Of a stretch of DNA of 7,356 nucleotides, positions 1-5,955 are shown one piece after another (positions within the stretch are counted from its first letter, which is position 1; each line of letters opens with the position of its first letter). The stretch comes from Bacillota bacterium (GTDB taxonomy: Bacteria > Bacillota > Clostridia > Peptostreptococcales > Anaerovoracaceae). The translations under genes and the position numbers were made by a program. The notes below the pieces were generated by a model. The model made no database searches, was not told the DNA's origin, and saw nothing but the letters and a program-made list of their open reading frames with translations. The stretch is from assembly GCA_016302545.1 (NCBI GenBank), contig JAEDNK010000073.1, forward strand, positions 1 to 7,356, read 5' to 3'.

Positions 1-48
1 GCCACTGTAGCGGTGGCTGTGGCGGTGGAAGAAGCCATGAGAGCATAA
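1..48 (+). other. Possible 3' end of an upstream gene
   Basis: Frame 1 is open from the window edge and ends with TAA at 46-48, giving a short Ala/Val-rich tail (ATVAVAVAVEEAMRA). Frame 3 is also open, reads a Cys/Gly-rich string (HCSGGCGGGRSH) and continues to a TGA at 129-131. Frame 3 would run through the promoter and leader of the next gene, so frame 1 is the likelier coding frame if either is. The stretch is richer in G and C than the promoter region beside it, and it contains the hexamer CGGTGG twice. There is too little sequence to name a protein family, and no terminator is visible between base 48 and the promoter. Confidence 0.2.
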
Positions 49-53
49 AAAAC

Positions 54-82
54 TTGCAAAAAGCTTTTAAAAGTGGTATACT
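54..82 (+). promoter_or_regulatory. Sigma-A type promoter for the transporter operon
   Basis: A -35 element TTGCAA at 54-59 and a -10 element TATACT at 77-82 are separated by exactly 17 bases. A TGG triplet directly before the -10 box gives an extended -10 (TGn). Transcription would start near 89-90, leaving a leader of about 38 bases. That is too short for a purine riboswitch aptamer. This is the only convincing promoter I found in the window. The start site is inferred from spacing. Confidence 0.8.
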
Positions 83-115
83 TATAAAGTATGAAATTAT
101 TCTTTACTTTAAGTA
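78..115 (+). promoter_or_regulatory. Candidate operator: paired AAGTA/TACTT dyads
   Basis: ATACTT-ATA-AAGTAT at 78-92 is a perfect 6-3-6 dyad lying over the -10 box and predicted start site. TACTT-T-AAGTA at 105-115 is a second dyad with the same half-site just before the ribosome binding site. The outer arms TAAAGTA (85-91) and TACTTTA (105-111) can also pair with each other. The position is what a repressor site would need. The region is very AT-rich, so chance symmetry is a real alternative, and no regulator gene can be assigned. Confidence 0.3.
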
Positions 116-127
116 CGGAGGAAAATC

Positions 128-1150
128 ATGAAAAAAAGCATTTCACTTTTGTTAGTGCTGGCTCTCATCCTTTCCATGTTTGCACTGGTTGGATGCGGTA
201 ACGAAGACGGCACTGAAGGGGAAGGATTAAAAGTTTGCGTAGTAGTGCCTACAGGCTTTGGCGACAAGTCATTTAACGACTCGGCAAGGGAAGGTGCAGA
301 GAGACTTAAGGCAGACCTGGGGGTAGATGTAAAGTATATCGAATGTAAAAATGAGAACCACAAGCAGCAGATGATGAATGCTGCGGATGAAGCAGATATC
401 GTAGTTCCTGTGGGCTGGGAATTCTGGGAGATTACAGATGTTGCAGCTGAATATCCGGATACTAAGTTTATCTGGGTAGACAACGTGGCTGACGGACTTG
501 AAAATCTTCCTAACGTACTGTGTATCACATACGCACAGAACGAAGGAGCGTTCCTTGCAGGCTACATTGCAGCAAAAATGTCTACAACAGGCGTTGTGGG
601 CGCAGTAGGCGGACAGGACAATGCTACAATCAACGATTTCTTTGTAGGCTATGAACAGGGTGCTGAGTATGCAAACCCTGATATCAAGTTTGTAAAGAAC
701 TATGTGCCGGGAGATAACGGATTTGAAGATCCGGCAGGCGGTAAGGAATGCGCTCAGGCGCTTCACGACAAAGGCGCAGATGTTATCTTCCAGGTTGCAG
801 GAAACTCCGGAAACGGTGTTTTCGAAGCAGCTAAGGAAGGCGGCTTCTATGCATTCGGCGTTGATATGGACCAGAAGATTTCCGCTCCTGAGTTTGATGA
901 CGTAATCATCGGCTCCATGGTTAAGCAGGTAGGAAACTCTATCTATGATGCTATTAAAAAATATATCGAAGAAGAAAGCTTTGAAGGCGGCAGAAACTGG
1001 GTTGCCGACATGGCTACAGGATATATAGCAATTGCTTACGGCGATGAAAATTCAACTCAGCAGGTAAGCGACGAGCTTAAGAAGGAAGCAGATGAATTGG
1101 CTCAGAAGATTATCGCAGGGGAAATCGAAGTAAAGACTACAAGAGAGTAA
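128..1150 (+). CDS. BMP-family nucleoside-binding lipoprotein of an ABC importer
   Basis: This is the extracellular substrate-binding subunit, expected to capture (deoxy)ribonucleosides and pass them to the permeases encoded downstream. The 340-residue protein starts with a lipoprotein signal peptide (MKKS, hydrophobic stretch 5-21, lipobox LVGC at 20-23), so Cys23 would be lipidated and the mature protein anchored on the outer membrane face. The rest matches the Bmp/PnrA family (PF02608): GFGDKSFND near residues 43-51, AGNSGNGVFEAAKE in the second lobe, and GVDMDQ, equivalent to the family's GVDxDQ. Length is normal and there are no gaps. The ATG is fixed by GGAGG at 117-121, six bases upstream. 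It is the first gene after the promoter and is followed by its own terminator, consistent with higher expression than the other subunits. Purine nucleosides are the best-known ligands of relatives such as PnrA and NupN, but the exact substrate cannot be read here. Confidence 0.93.
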   Translation: MKKSISLLLVLALILSMFALVGCGNEDGTEGEGLKVCVVVPTGFGDKSFNDSAREGAERLKADLGVDVKYIECKNENHKQQMMNAADEADIVVPVGWEFWEITDVAAEYPDTKFIWVDNVADGLENLPNVLCITYAQNEGAFLAGYIAAKMSTTGVVGAVGGQDNATINDFFVGYEQGAEYANPDIKFVKNYVPGDNGFEDPAGGKECAQALHDKGADVIFQVAGNSGNGVFEAAKEGGFYAFGVDMDQKISAPEFDDVIIGSMVKQVGNSIYDAIKKYIEEESFEGGRNWVADMATGYIAIAYGDENSTQQVSDELKKEADELAQKIIAGEIEVKTTRE

Positions 1151-1185
1151 GCCGACTTAAGATTAAATAACCAATTCGCTTACGA

Positions 1186-1216
1186 GGCGTAGCGTGATAT
1201 GCGCTACGCCTTTTTT
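1186..1216 (+). terminator. Intrinsic terminator between binding protein and ATPase genes
   Basis: GGCGTAGCG (1186-1194) pairs perfectly with CGCTACGCC (1202-1210) across a 7-base loop and is followed at once by six T (1211-1216). An extra A-T pair can form at the base. It lies 35 bases after the lipoprotein stop codon and only 25 bases before the ATPase start. No clear promoter follows it, so the transporter genes downstream probably depend on readthrough. CGCTTACG at 1177-1184 can pair instead with CGTAGCG (1188-1194), which would disrupt the terminator stem. Confidence 0.9.
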
Positions 1217-1226
1217 ATAAAGCAAT

Positions 1227-1233
1227 GGGAGGG
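1227..1233 (+). promoter_or_regulatory. Ribosome binding site selecting a TTG start
   Basis: GGGAGGG sits eight bases before TTG at 1242-1244. The first in-frame ATG (codon 13) has no comparable purine tract and would remove the first conserved strand of the ATPase. The upstream ATG at 1226 is out of frame. This makes TTG the best start. Confidence 0.75.
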
Positions 1234-1241
1234 AATAGACA

Positions 1242-2786
1242 TTGCAGGATTCAATAGTAAGATTTGAAAATGTTTCTATGCAGTTTCCCGGGGTTCTGGC
1301 AAACGACAGGGTTTCCTTTGACATAAAAAAGGGAGAGGTTTTTGCGCTGGTCGGCGAGAACGGGGCAGGAAAGAGTACCCTTATGAATATCCTTTACGGT
1401 ATTCATGAGCCTACGGACGGAGCTGTATACATAAATGGCAGAAGGATTGAAAAATTCAACCCTAAAGAAGCCATAAGCATGGGCGTAGGAATGGTGCATC
1501 AGCATTTCATGCTGGTACCGTCCTTTACGGTGGCTCAAAACATAGTAATGAGCAAAGAACCCCGCAAGCTGGGCGTATTGTATGACCTTAAAGGAGCAAA
1601 CCGCGAAACGGAAAGGCTGGTGAAAGAATACGGTCTTGAGGTGGAGCCGGAAGCCAAGGTGGGAGAAATAAGCGTTGGTCTGCAGCAGCGAGTGGAAATA
1701 CTCAAAACACTTTATCGCGGCGCGGACATCCTCATTTTGGACGAGCCTACGGCAGTGCTTACGCCGCAGGAAACAGAGGAATTGTTCACGGTTATAAGAA
1801 AAATCGTAAAGGAAAAGCAGATGACGGTCATCATCATCACCCATAAGCTTTACGAGGTAATGAGCATCTCCGACAGGGTGGCGGTAATGCGCCGCGGCAA
1901 ACTGGTGGGAGTTGAAGAGACGAAGAATGTAAACGAGCGTATTCTCGCCTCCATGATGGTGGGAAGAGAAGTACTTTTTGACCATATAGAAAGAACAGGA
2001 GAGCCGGGGGAAGTCATGATAAAGGCTGACGATATCTACGTTGCCGATAACAGAGGACTTCTGGCTGTAAACGGCGTATCTCTTGAAGTAAAGGCAGGAG
2101 AGGTGCTGGGTATAGCGGCAATCGAAGGAAACGGACAGAGCGAGCTTGTGGAGGCCCTGACGGGAATGCGGCCGCTGCAAAGGGGTAGCTTTTATATATG
2201 CGGCACCAAAGCAGATGGAATGAACCCGGGACAGATAAGAAAGCTTGGTTCTGCTCACATACCTGAGGATAGAGTCGCCACGGGAGTGTCCCTTCAGTCC
2301 ACTATTACCGACAACCTGATTATCGGTAAGGAGAAGCTTCCCGCATTTTCTAAGTATAAGCTGCACCTGAAGCAGTCGTCCATTGCCAGATATGCTCGTG
2401 AGCTTGCAGAAAAGTTCGATTTGAGAGGCGGAGGCATAAACACCAGAGCAGGAGACCTTTCCGGAGGAAATATGCAGAAGGTGGTAGTAGCCAGAGAGTT
2501 TTCCTTTGACACTCCCGTACTGATAATTGCCCAGCCTACCAGAGGCGTGGATATCGGCGCCATAGAATTTATTCACAGGCAGATAACAGACAAGCGAAAT
2601 CAGGGCTGTGCAGTGCTTTTGGTAAGCGCGGATCTTGACGAGATTTTCAGACTCAGCGACCGGATTATAACCATGTTTGAAGGCAAGGTCACGGGAGAAT
2701 TCAAGTCCGGAGAAATCGACAAGATGGAAATAAGCTACTACATGACAGGCCACAGAGGAGAGGAGGGAGAAAGCCGTGATAACTAA
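1242..2786 (+). CDS. Twin-domain ATPase of the nucleoside ABC importer (NupO-like)
   Basis: This cytoplasmic subunit hydrolyses ATP to power uptake. The 514 residues hold two fused ABC domains, as in RbsA and NupO/YufO. Domain 1 has Walker A GENGAGKST (38-46), Q-loop Gln87, a divergent signature around SVGLQQR (144-150), Walker B ILILDEPT (163-170) and H-loop His201. Domain 2 has a Walker A-like segment where Gln299 replaces Lys (EGNGQSEL), the PEDR motif (341-344), a canonical signature LSGGNMQK (406-413), Ala430-Gln431 in place of the Walker B Asp-Glu, and Ala463 at the H-loop position. One composite site (domain 1 Walkers with domain 2 signature) should therefore be active and the other degenerate, as is usual in this family. 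It starts with TTG and overlaps the next gene by 11 bases. The substrate is inferred from the neighbouring BMP protein and permeases. Confidence 0.93.
   Translation: MQDSIVRFENVSMQFPGVLANDRVSFDIKKGEVFALVGENGAGKSTLMNILYGIHEPTDGAVYINGRRIEKFNPKEAISMGVGMVHQHFMLVPSFTVAQNIVMSKEPRKLGVLYDLKGANRETERLVKEYGLEVEPEAKVGEISVGLQQRVEILKTLYRGADILILDEPTAVLTPQETEELFTVIRKIVKEKQMTVIIITHKLYEVMSISDRVAVMRRGKLVGVEETKNVNERILASMMVGREVLFDHIERTGEPGEVMIKADDIYVADNRGLLAVNGVSLEVKAGEVLGIAAIEGNGQSELVEALTGMRPLQRGSFYICGTKADGMNPGQIRKLGSAHIPEDRVATGVSLQSTITDNLIIGKEKLPAFSKYKLHLKQSSIARYARELAEKFDLRGGGINTRAGDLSGGNMQKVVVAREFSFDTPVLIIAQPTRGVDIGAIEFIHRQITDKRNQGCAVLLVSADLDEIFRLSDRIITMFEGKVTGEFKSGEIDKMEISYYMTGHRGEEGESRDN
2761..2769 (+). promoter_or_regulatory. 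Ribosome binding site selecting a GTG start
   Basis: AGGAGGGAG lies inside the last codons of the ATPase gene and ends six bases before GTG at 2776-2778. The tract is part of a longer purine run from about 2754. It supports the GTG start and suggests translational coupling between the ATPase and permease 1. Confidence 0.75.
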
Positions 2787-3879
2787 GATTAAAGAAACCC
2801 TCCTGGAGAAAAAGTCATATCTCATATCTCTTTTTCTCAGCGTATTTGCCGCTCTGCTAATCGGTGCGGTGCTTATGATAGTGACGGGATACAATCCTAT
2901 CGAAGGATATGCCGCCATGCTTAAGGGAGCCTTCGGATCTTCACGTGTGTTCGGAAACACAATGGCAAAGATGCTGACACTATGCCTTACAGGCCTTGCA
3001 ATGGCTGTGGGCTCACAGGCAGGAATGTTCAATGTAGGCGGAGAGGGACAGCTTTTCTTAGGAGGCCTTGCAGCCACAATGACAGCTGTGTACCTTCAAG
3101 GCGTATCGCCGTTTATAGCAGTGCCTCTGGCATTTATTTCGGCAGCTGTTGCAGGCGGTATCTACGCATGGATACCGGCGGTGCTGAAGGTAAAACTCAA
3201 TGTGAGCGAGGTTATAACCACCATCATGCTCAACTCGGTGGCAATATATCTGTGTACATATCTGACCAACAGCAGCGGTCCCCTCAGGACCCATGACAGA
3301 GGCGTTATGGCGGGGACAGACGCAGTGCCAAAGGATTTTATGTTTGAACAGGTAATCGCTCGCTCTAACCTGAGCACAGCCATTGTATACAGCGCGGTAA
3401 TCGCTTTTCTGTGCTGGTATGTTATGAAAAAGACAAGCGTGGGGCTTGAAATGAAAATTACCGGGGAAAATGAGCGTTTCGCCTTTTTTTCCGGACTTAG
3501 CAAAGACAAGATAATGATCGGTGCCATGGTTGCTTCCGGAGTAATCTGCGGACTGGTGGGAATGTTTGAGGTTTTCGGATATCAGCAGAGATTTCTGCCG
3601 TCCATTTCAAATGAGTTTTATTTTGACGGTATGCTGGTAGCCATGATAATGAACTACAGCCCGCTGGGAATAATACTTATGAGCTTCTTCTTTGCGGTAA
3701 TAGATATAGGGGCTAATGCCATGGAGCTGTCCATAGGAATTTCAGGTGAGCTTTCGGAGATAATATTCTCCATAATCATCTTCCTCATGGCGGCAGAGGG
3801 CGGTATTTCCAAAGCTATTCAGGAAAGGCAGACCCGCAGGAAGGTAAGAGCCCGTTTAAGAGAGGAGGCAAGGCAATGA
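2776..3879 (+). CDS. ABC importer permease 1 (NupP-like, PF02653)
   Basis: This is the larger of two integral membrane subunits forming the transport channel. It has 367 residues. A positively charged N-terminus (KIKETLLEKK) precedes the first membrane helix at about 14-37, and further hydrophobic segments run to about residue 345. Family landmarks of BPD_transp_2 are GMFNVGGEGQ (83-92) and NVSEVITTIMLN (142-153), the latter on the cytoplasmic side where the ATPase docks. The C-terminus is strongly basic (QERQTRRKVRARLREEARQ), suiting a cytoplasmic tail. GTG is chosen as start because of the strong purine tract just upstream. The gene overlaps the ATPase by 11 bases and permease 2 by four, so the three products are probably translationally coupled. 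Nucleoside specificity is inferred from resemblance to the NupP/YufP type rather than sugar permeases such as RbsC. Confidence 0.92.
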   Translation: MITKIKETLLEKKSYLISLFLSVFAALLIGAVLMIVTGYNPIEGYAAMLKGAFGSSRVFGNTMAKMLTLCLTGLAMAVGSQAGMFNVGGEGQLFLGGLAATMTAVYLQGVSPFIAVPLAFISAAVAGGIYAWIPAVLKVKLNVSEVITTIMLNSVAIYLCTYLTNSSGPLRTHDRGVMAGTDAVPKDFMFEQVIARSNLSTAIVYSAVIAFLCWYVMKKTSVGLEMKITGENERFAFFSGLSKDKIMIGAMVASGVICGLVGMFEVFGYQQRFLPSISNEFYFDGMLVAMIMNYSPLGIILMSFFFAVIDIGANAMELSIGISGELSEIIFSIIIFLMAAEGGISKAIQERQTRRKVRARLREEARQ

Positions 3880-4814
3880 GTCAGTTATCAGAAGTTTTTA
3901 ACATAGGACTTTTGCAGAATACACTGCGTACAGCAACTCCGGTAATTCTCGCAGCAATGGGGGGACTTCTCACGGAGCAGGCGGGAATAATGAATATAGG
4001 TATGGACGGTATGATTCTGGTGGGAGCCTTTGTGGCGGTGGCATTCAGCTTTGCCTGCTCGTCGGCAGCAATGGGAGTTCTCATGGCGGTGCTTGCAGGA
4101 ATACTCATAGGAATATTCTTTGCGGTATTCGTGGTTAAGCTGAGAAGCGACGAGTTTATCATCGGTATGGCGCTGAACACCTTCGCCGCCGGACTGACCG
4201 TATATCTGCTCCGCTCCATTTTCGGTGTGAAGGGAACCTTTTCCGACGCAGGCATCGTGTCCTTGCCTACAGTGCATGTGGACTTTCTGGACCACATTCC
4301 GGTGCTGGGACCGCTCCTTAACGACAACTCAATATTTGTGTATATAACGTGGATTTTAGTATTTCTCACATGGCTCTTCCTGTACAGAACTCCTTACGGA
4401 TTCTGGCTCAGAGCTTCGGGAGAGCATCCGGAGTCTCTGGAAACGGCGGGAATCAGCGCACATAAGATGAAGTTCATCGCCAGCATACTCTGCGGAGTTT
4501 TCTGCGGCTTTGCAGGAGCCCATCTTTCACTGGGGTATCTGACCATGTTTTCCGAGGGAATGAGCAACAGCAGAGGCTTTATCGCCTTTGCCTGCGTAAT
4601 ATTCGGAATGGCGAACCCGCCTAAGGTTTTCCTTGCAGCGCTGCTCTTCGGTTTCCTGCAGGCCCTGGGGCTGAGGCTTCAGAACGTGGGAGTTCCTGCG
4701 GATATAACTTCAACCATTCCTTATCTTGCCACTGTGCTTATGCTGGTTTACATAGTGGTAAGCACGGATAAGAAAAAGAAAAACAAAGCTAAAAAACAGC
4801 TTGAAAAAATATAA
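3876..4814 (+). CDS. ABC importer permease 2 (NupQ-like, PF02653)
   Basis: This is the second membrane subunit, which would pair with permease 1. It has 312 residues. Conserved landmarks are EQAGIMNIGMDG (34-45), DEFIIGMALN (92-101) and a Gly-rich helix GVFCGFAGAHLSLGY in the C-terminal half. Hydrophobic segments cover most of the protein. It ends in a lysine-rich tail (DKKKKNKAKKQLEKI), expected in the cytoplasm. The start overlaps the stop of permease 1 as ATGA (3876-3879), and AGAGGAGG at 3861-3868 is the ribosome binding site, seven bases away. Two unequal PF02653 permeases, a twin ATPase and a BMP protein together are diagnostic of the Bmp/Nup importer rather than the ribose/galactose class, which normally has one permease gene. 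No terminator follows, and the next gene begins about 14 bases later. Confidence 0.92.
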   Translation: MSQLSEVFNIGLLQNTLRTATPVILAAMGGLLTEQAGIMNIGMDGMILVGAFVAVAFSFACSSAAMGVLMAVLAGILIGIFFAVFVVKLRSDEFIIGMALNTFAAGLTVYLLRSIFGVKGTFSDAGIVSLPTVHVDFLDHIPVLGPLLNDNSIFVYITWILVFLTWLFLYRTPYGFWLRASGEHPESLETAGISAHKMKFIASILCGVFCGFAGAHLSLGYLTMFSEGMSNSRGFIAFACVIFGMANPPKVFLAALLFGFLQALGLRLQNVGVPADITSTIPYLATVLMLVYIVVSTDKKKKNKAKKQLEKI

Positions 4815-4821
4815 AAATAAA

Positions 4822-4825
4822 GGGG
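4822..4825 (+). promoter_or_regulatory. Ribosome binding site favouring the second ATG (4835)
   Basis: GGGG in AAAGGGG lies three bases before ATG 4829 and nine before the in-frame ATG 4835. Nine bases is near the usual optimum and three is too close, so MKKI at 4835 is the preferred start. The alternative adds only Met-Lys. Confidence 0.55.
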
Positions 4826-4834
4826 AAAATGAAA

Positions 4835-5935
4835 ATGAAAAAAATAATATCTGCTTTGCTGGTTTCAGCCCTTTGTCTGGGACTTGTATTTATGACAGGC
4901 TGCGGAGGCGGTAACATTGAAATGCCTTACTCGCAGTATGATTTGACTGAATATGTGACGCTGCCTGATTATGACAGCTATACAACCGAAAAGCCTGATG
5001 TCACCATCACAGACGAGGAAATCGATGCGGCAATAGACGAAGTTCTGGCCCAGTACCCTACGACGGTGGAGGAGACCGAAGGCGTTGTAGAGAAAGGCGA
5101 TAAAATCAGATATTCCTACAAAGGCACTCTTGCAGATGGTTCTACTACAGATGGCATGAATGCTGACAATCAGGAGATGGTACTGGGACAGGCAAGCATG
5201 ATTGACGGATTCCAGGAAGGCATGTACGGTGCAACCATAGGTGAACCTGTGACTCTCAATCTTAAGTTCCCTGATCCGTATACCGTTAATGAGGACCTGT
5301 CAGGTAAAGACGTTACCTTCGTAGTTACTGTAAACGCCAAACTTGTGGACATCCCTGCCGAGCTTACAGATGACTTCGTTAAGGAACACAGTGACGAAAA
5401 GAATGTGGCGGACTACAGAAAGAGCATTGCTAAGCAGCTTGAGGAAGAGGAAACCGAAAATCAGCTTTACGACATCAAGACAAAGCTTTGGAATCAGATT
5501 GTAGCTGAAGCAGAGGTTACGGAAGTCATTACAGAGGAAGTAGACGCCAAGGTGGAAATGTTCAATACACGCTATAAGCAGCTGGCAGAGCAGCAGGGCC
5601 TTGAGTGGGAGGAGTTTCTGGACCAGTATTTCAAATATGATGAGGCGGAATACGAGGAGCAGATGAGACTGTATGCCGAAAGCATGGTTATGACGGAGAT
5701 GACCGTATATGCAGCAGCTAAGCAGGAGGGTGTTTCAGTATCCAAGGAGGATTATCAGGAGCAGCTTGACAGCATCATGGCAAGCTATGGATACACCGAC
5801 GCCAAGACCTTTGAGGAAGCTGCAGGAATGGATCTGGAGCAGTTTGCCGAGGAGCAGTATTCTCTTAAGCTTAACCTGTATCTGGAGAAAGTGCTGGATA
5901 CCATCTATAACAGAATAGTTAAAAATGCAGAATAA
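4835..5935 (+). CDS. Trigger-factor-like FKBP lipoprotein (exported chaperone/PPIase-like)
   Basis: This is a predicted surface-anchored folding factor. It has 366 residues counted from the ATG at 4835 (368 from 4829). The signal peptide MKKIISALLVSALCLGLVF ends in lipobox MTGC, with Cys23 as the lipidation site. Residues ~40-83 resemble the linker leading into trigger factor's FKBP domain. Residues ~86-170 are an FKBP domain (KGDKIRYSYKGTLADG, then VLGQASMIDGFQEGMYG, then LSGKDVTFVVTV). From ~173 a Glu-rich helical region starting with AELTDDFVKEH resembles the trigger-factor C-terminal chaperone arms. The N-terminal ribosome-binding domain is absent, in keeping with export. Phe126 in IDGF is kept, but two pocket aromatics of trigger factor fall at Thr105 and Gln113 in my hand alignment, so isomerase activity is uncertain and a holding role is possible. 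It lies 14-20 bases after the importer genes and 20 before the regulator, so it is probably cotranscribed. The family call is good; the client proteins are unknown. Confidence 0.85.
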   Translation: MKKIISALLVSALCLGLVFMTGCGGGNIEMPYSQYDLTEYVTLPDYDSYTTEKPDVTITDEEIDAAIDEVLAQYPTTVEETEGVVEKGDKIRYSYKGTLADGSTTDGMNADNQEMVLGQASMIDGFQEGMYGATIGEPVTLNLKFPDPYTVNEDLSGKDVTFVVTVNAKLVDIPAELTDDFVKEHSDEKNVADYRKSIAKQLEEEETENQLYDIKTKLWNQIVAEAEVTEVITEEVDAKVEMFNTRYKQLAEQQGLEWEEFLDQYFKYDEAEYEEQMRLYAESMVMTEMTVYAAAKQEGVSVSKEDYQEQLDSIMASYGYTDAKTFEEAAGMDLEQFAEEQYSLKLNLYLEKVLDTIYNRIVKNAE

Positions 5936-5955
5936 GTCTGCGGACCTATGGAAAT

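Noticed and set aside
59..73. Overlapping palindromes AAAAGCTTTT (59-68) and CTTTTAAAAG (64-73) in the promoter spacer
   Set aside because: They are short, made mostly of A and T runs, and overlap each other, so they are likely by chance in an AT-rich spacer; the AAGTA/TACTT dyads are better placed.
83..127. Purine riboswitch or other leader RNA before the nucleoside importer
   Set aside because: The predicted leader is only about 38 bases and lacks the junction sequences of a purine aptamer. It offers only weak AT-rich pairing.
269..766. 165-codon minus-strand frame inside the BMP lipoprotein gene
   Set aside because: It is antisense to a well-conserved gene, its Cys-rich product is unlike any family I know, and it has no independent promoter or ribosome binding site that I can see.
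2294..2301. Loss of ATPase function because domain 2 lacks Walker A Lys, Walker B Glu and the H-loop His
   Set aside because: This asymmetric degeneration is normal for twin ATPases of the RbsA/NupO class, where only one composite site is catalytic.
1251..3077. 608-codon open frame on the minus strand opposite the ATPase and permease 1
   Set aside because: It lies antisense to two unmistakable family members, shows no recognisable domain, and has a composition (many His, Tyr, Ser, Cys) expected from complementing coding DNA.
5936..5945. GTCTGCGGAC inverted repeat between the FKBP lipoprotein and the regulator
   Set aside because: It has only three perfect pairs at the ends, no T-run after it, and lies too close to the next start to be a convincing terminator.
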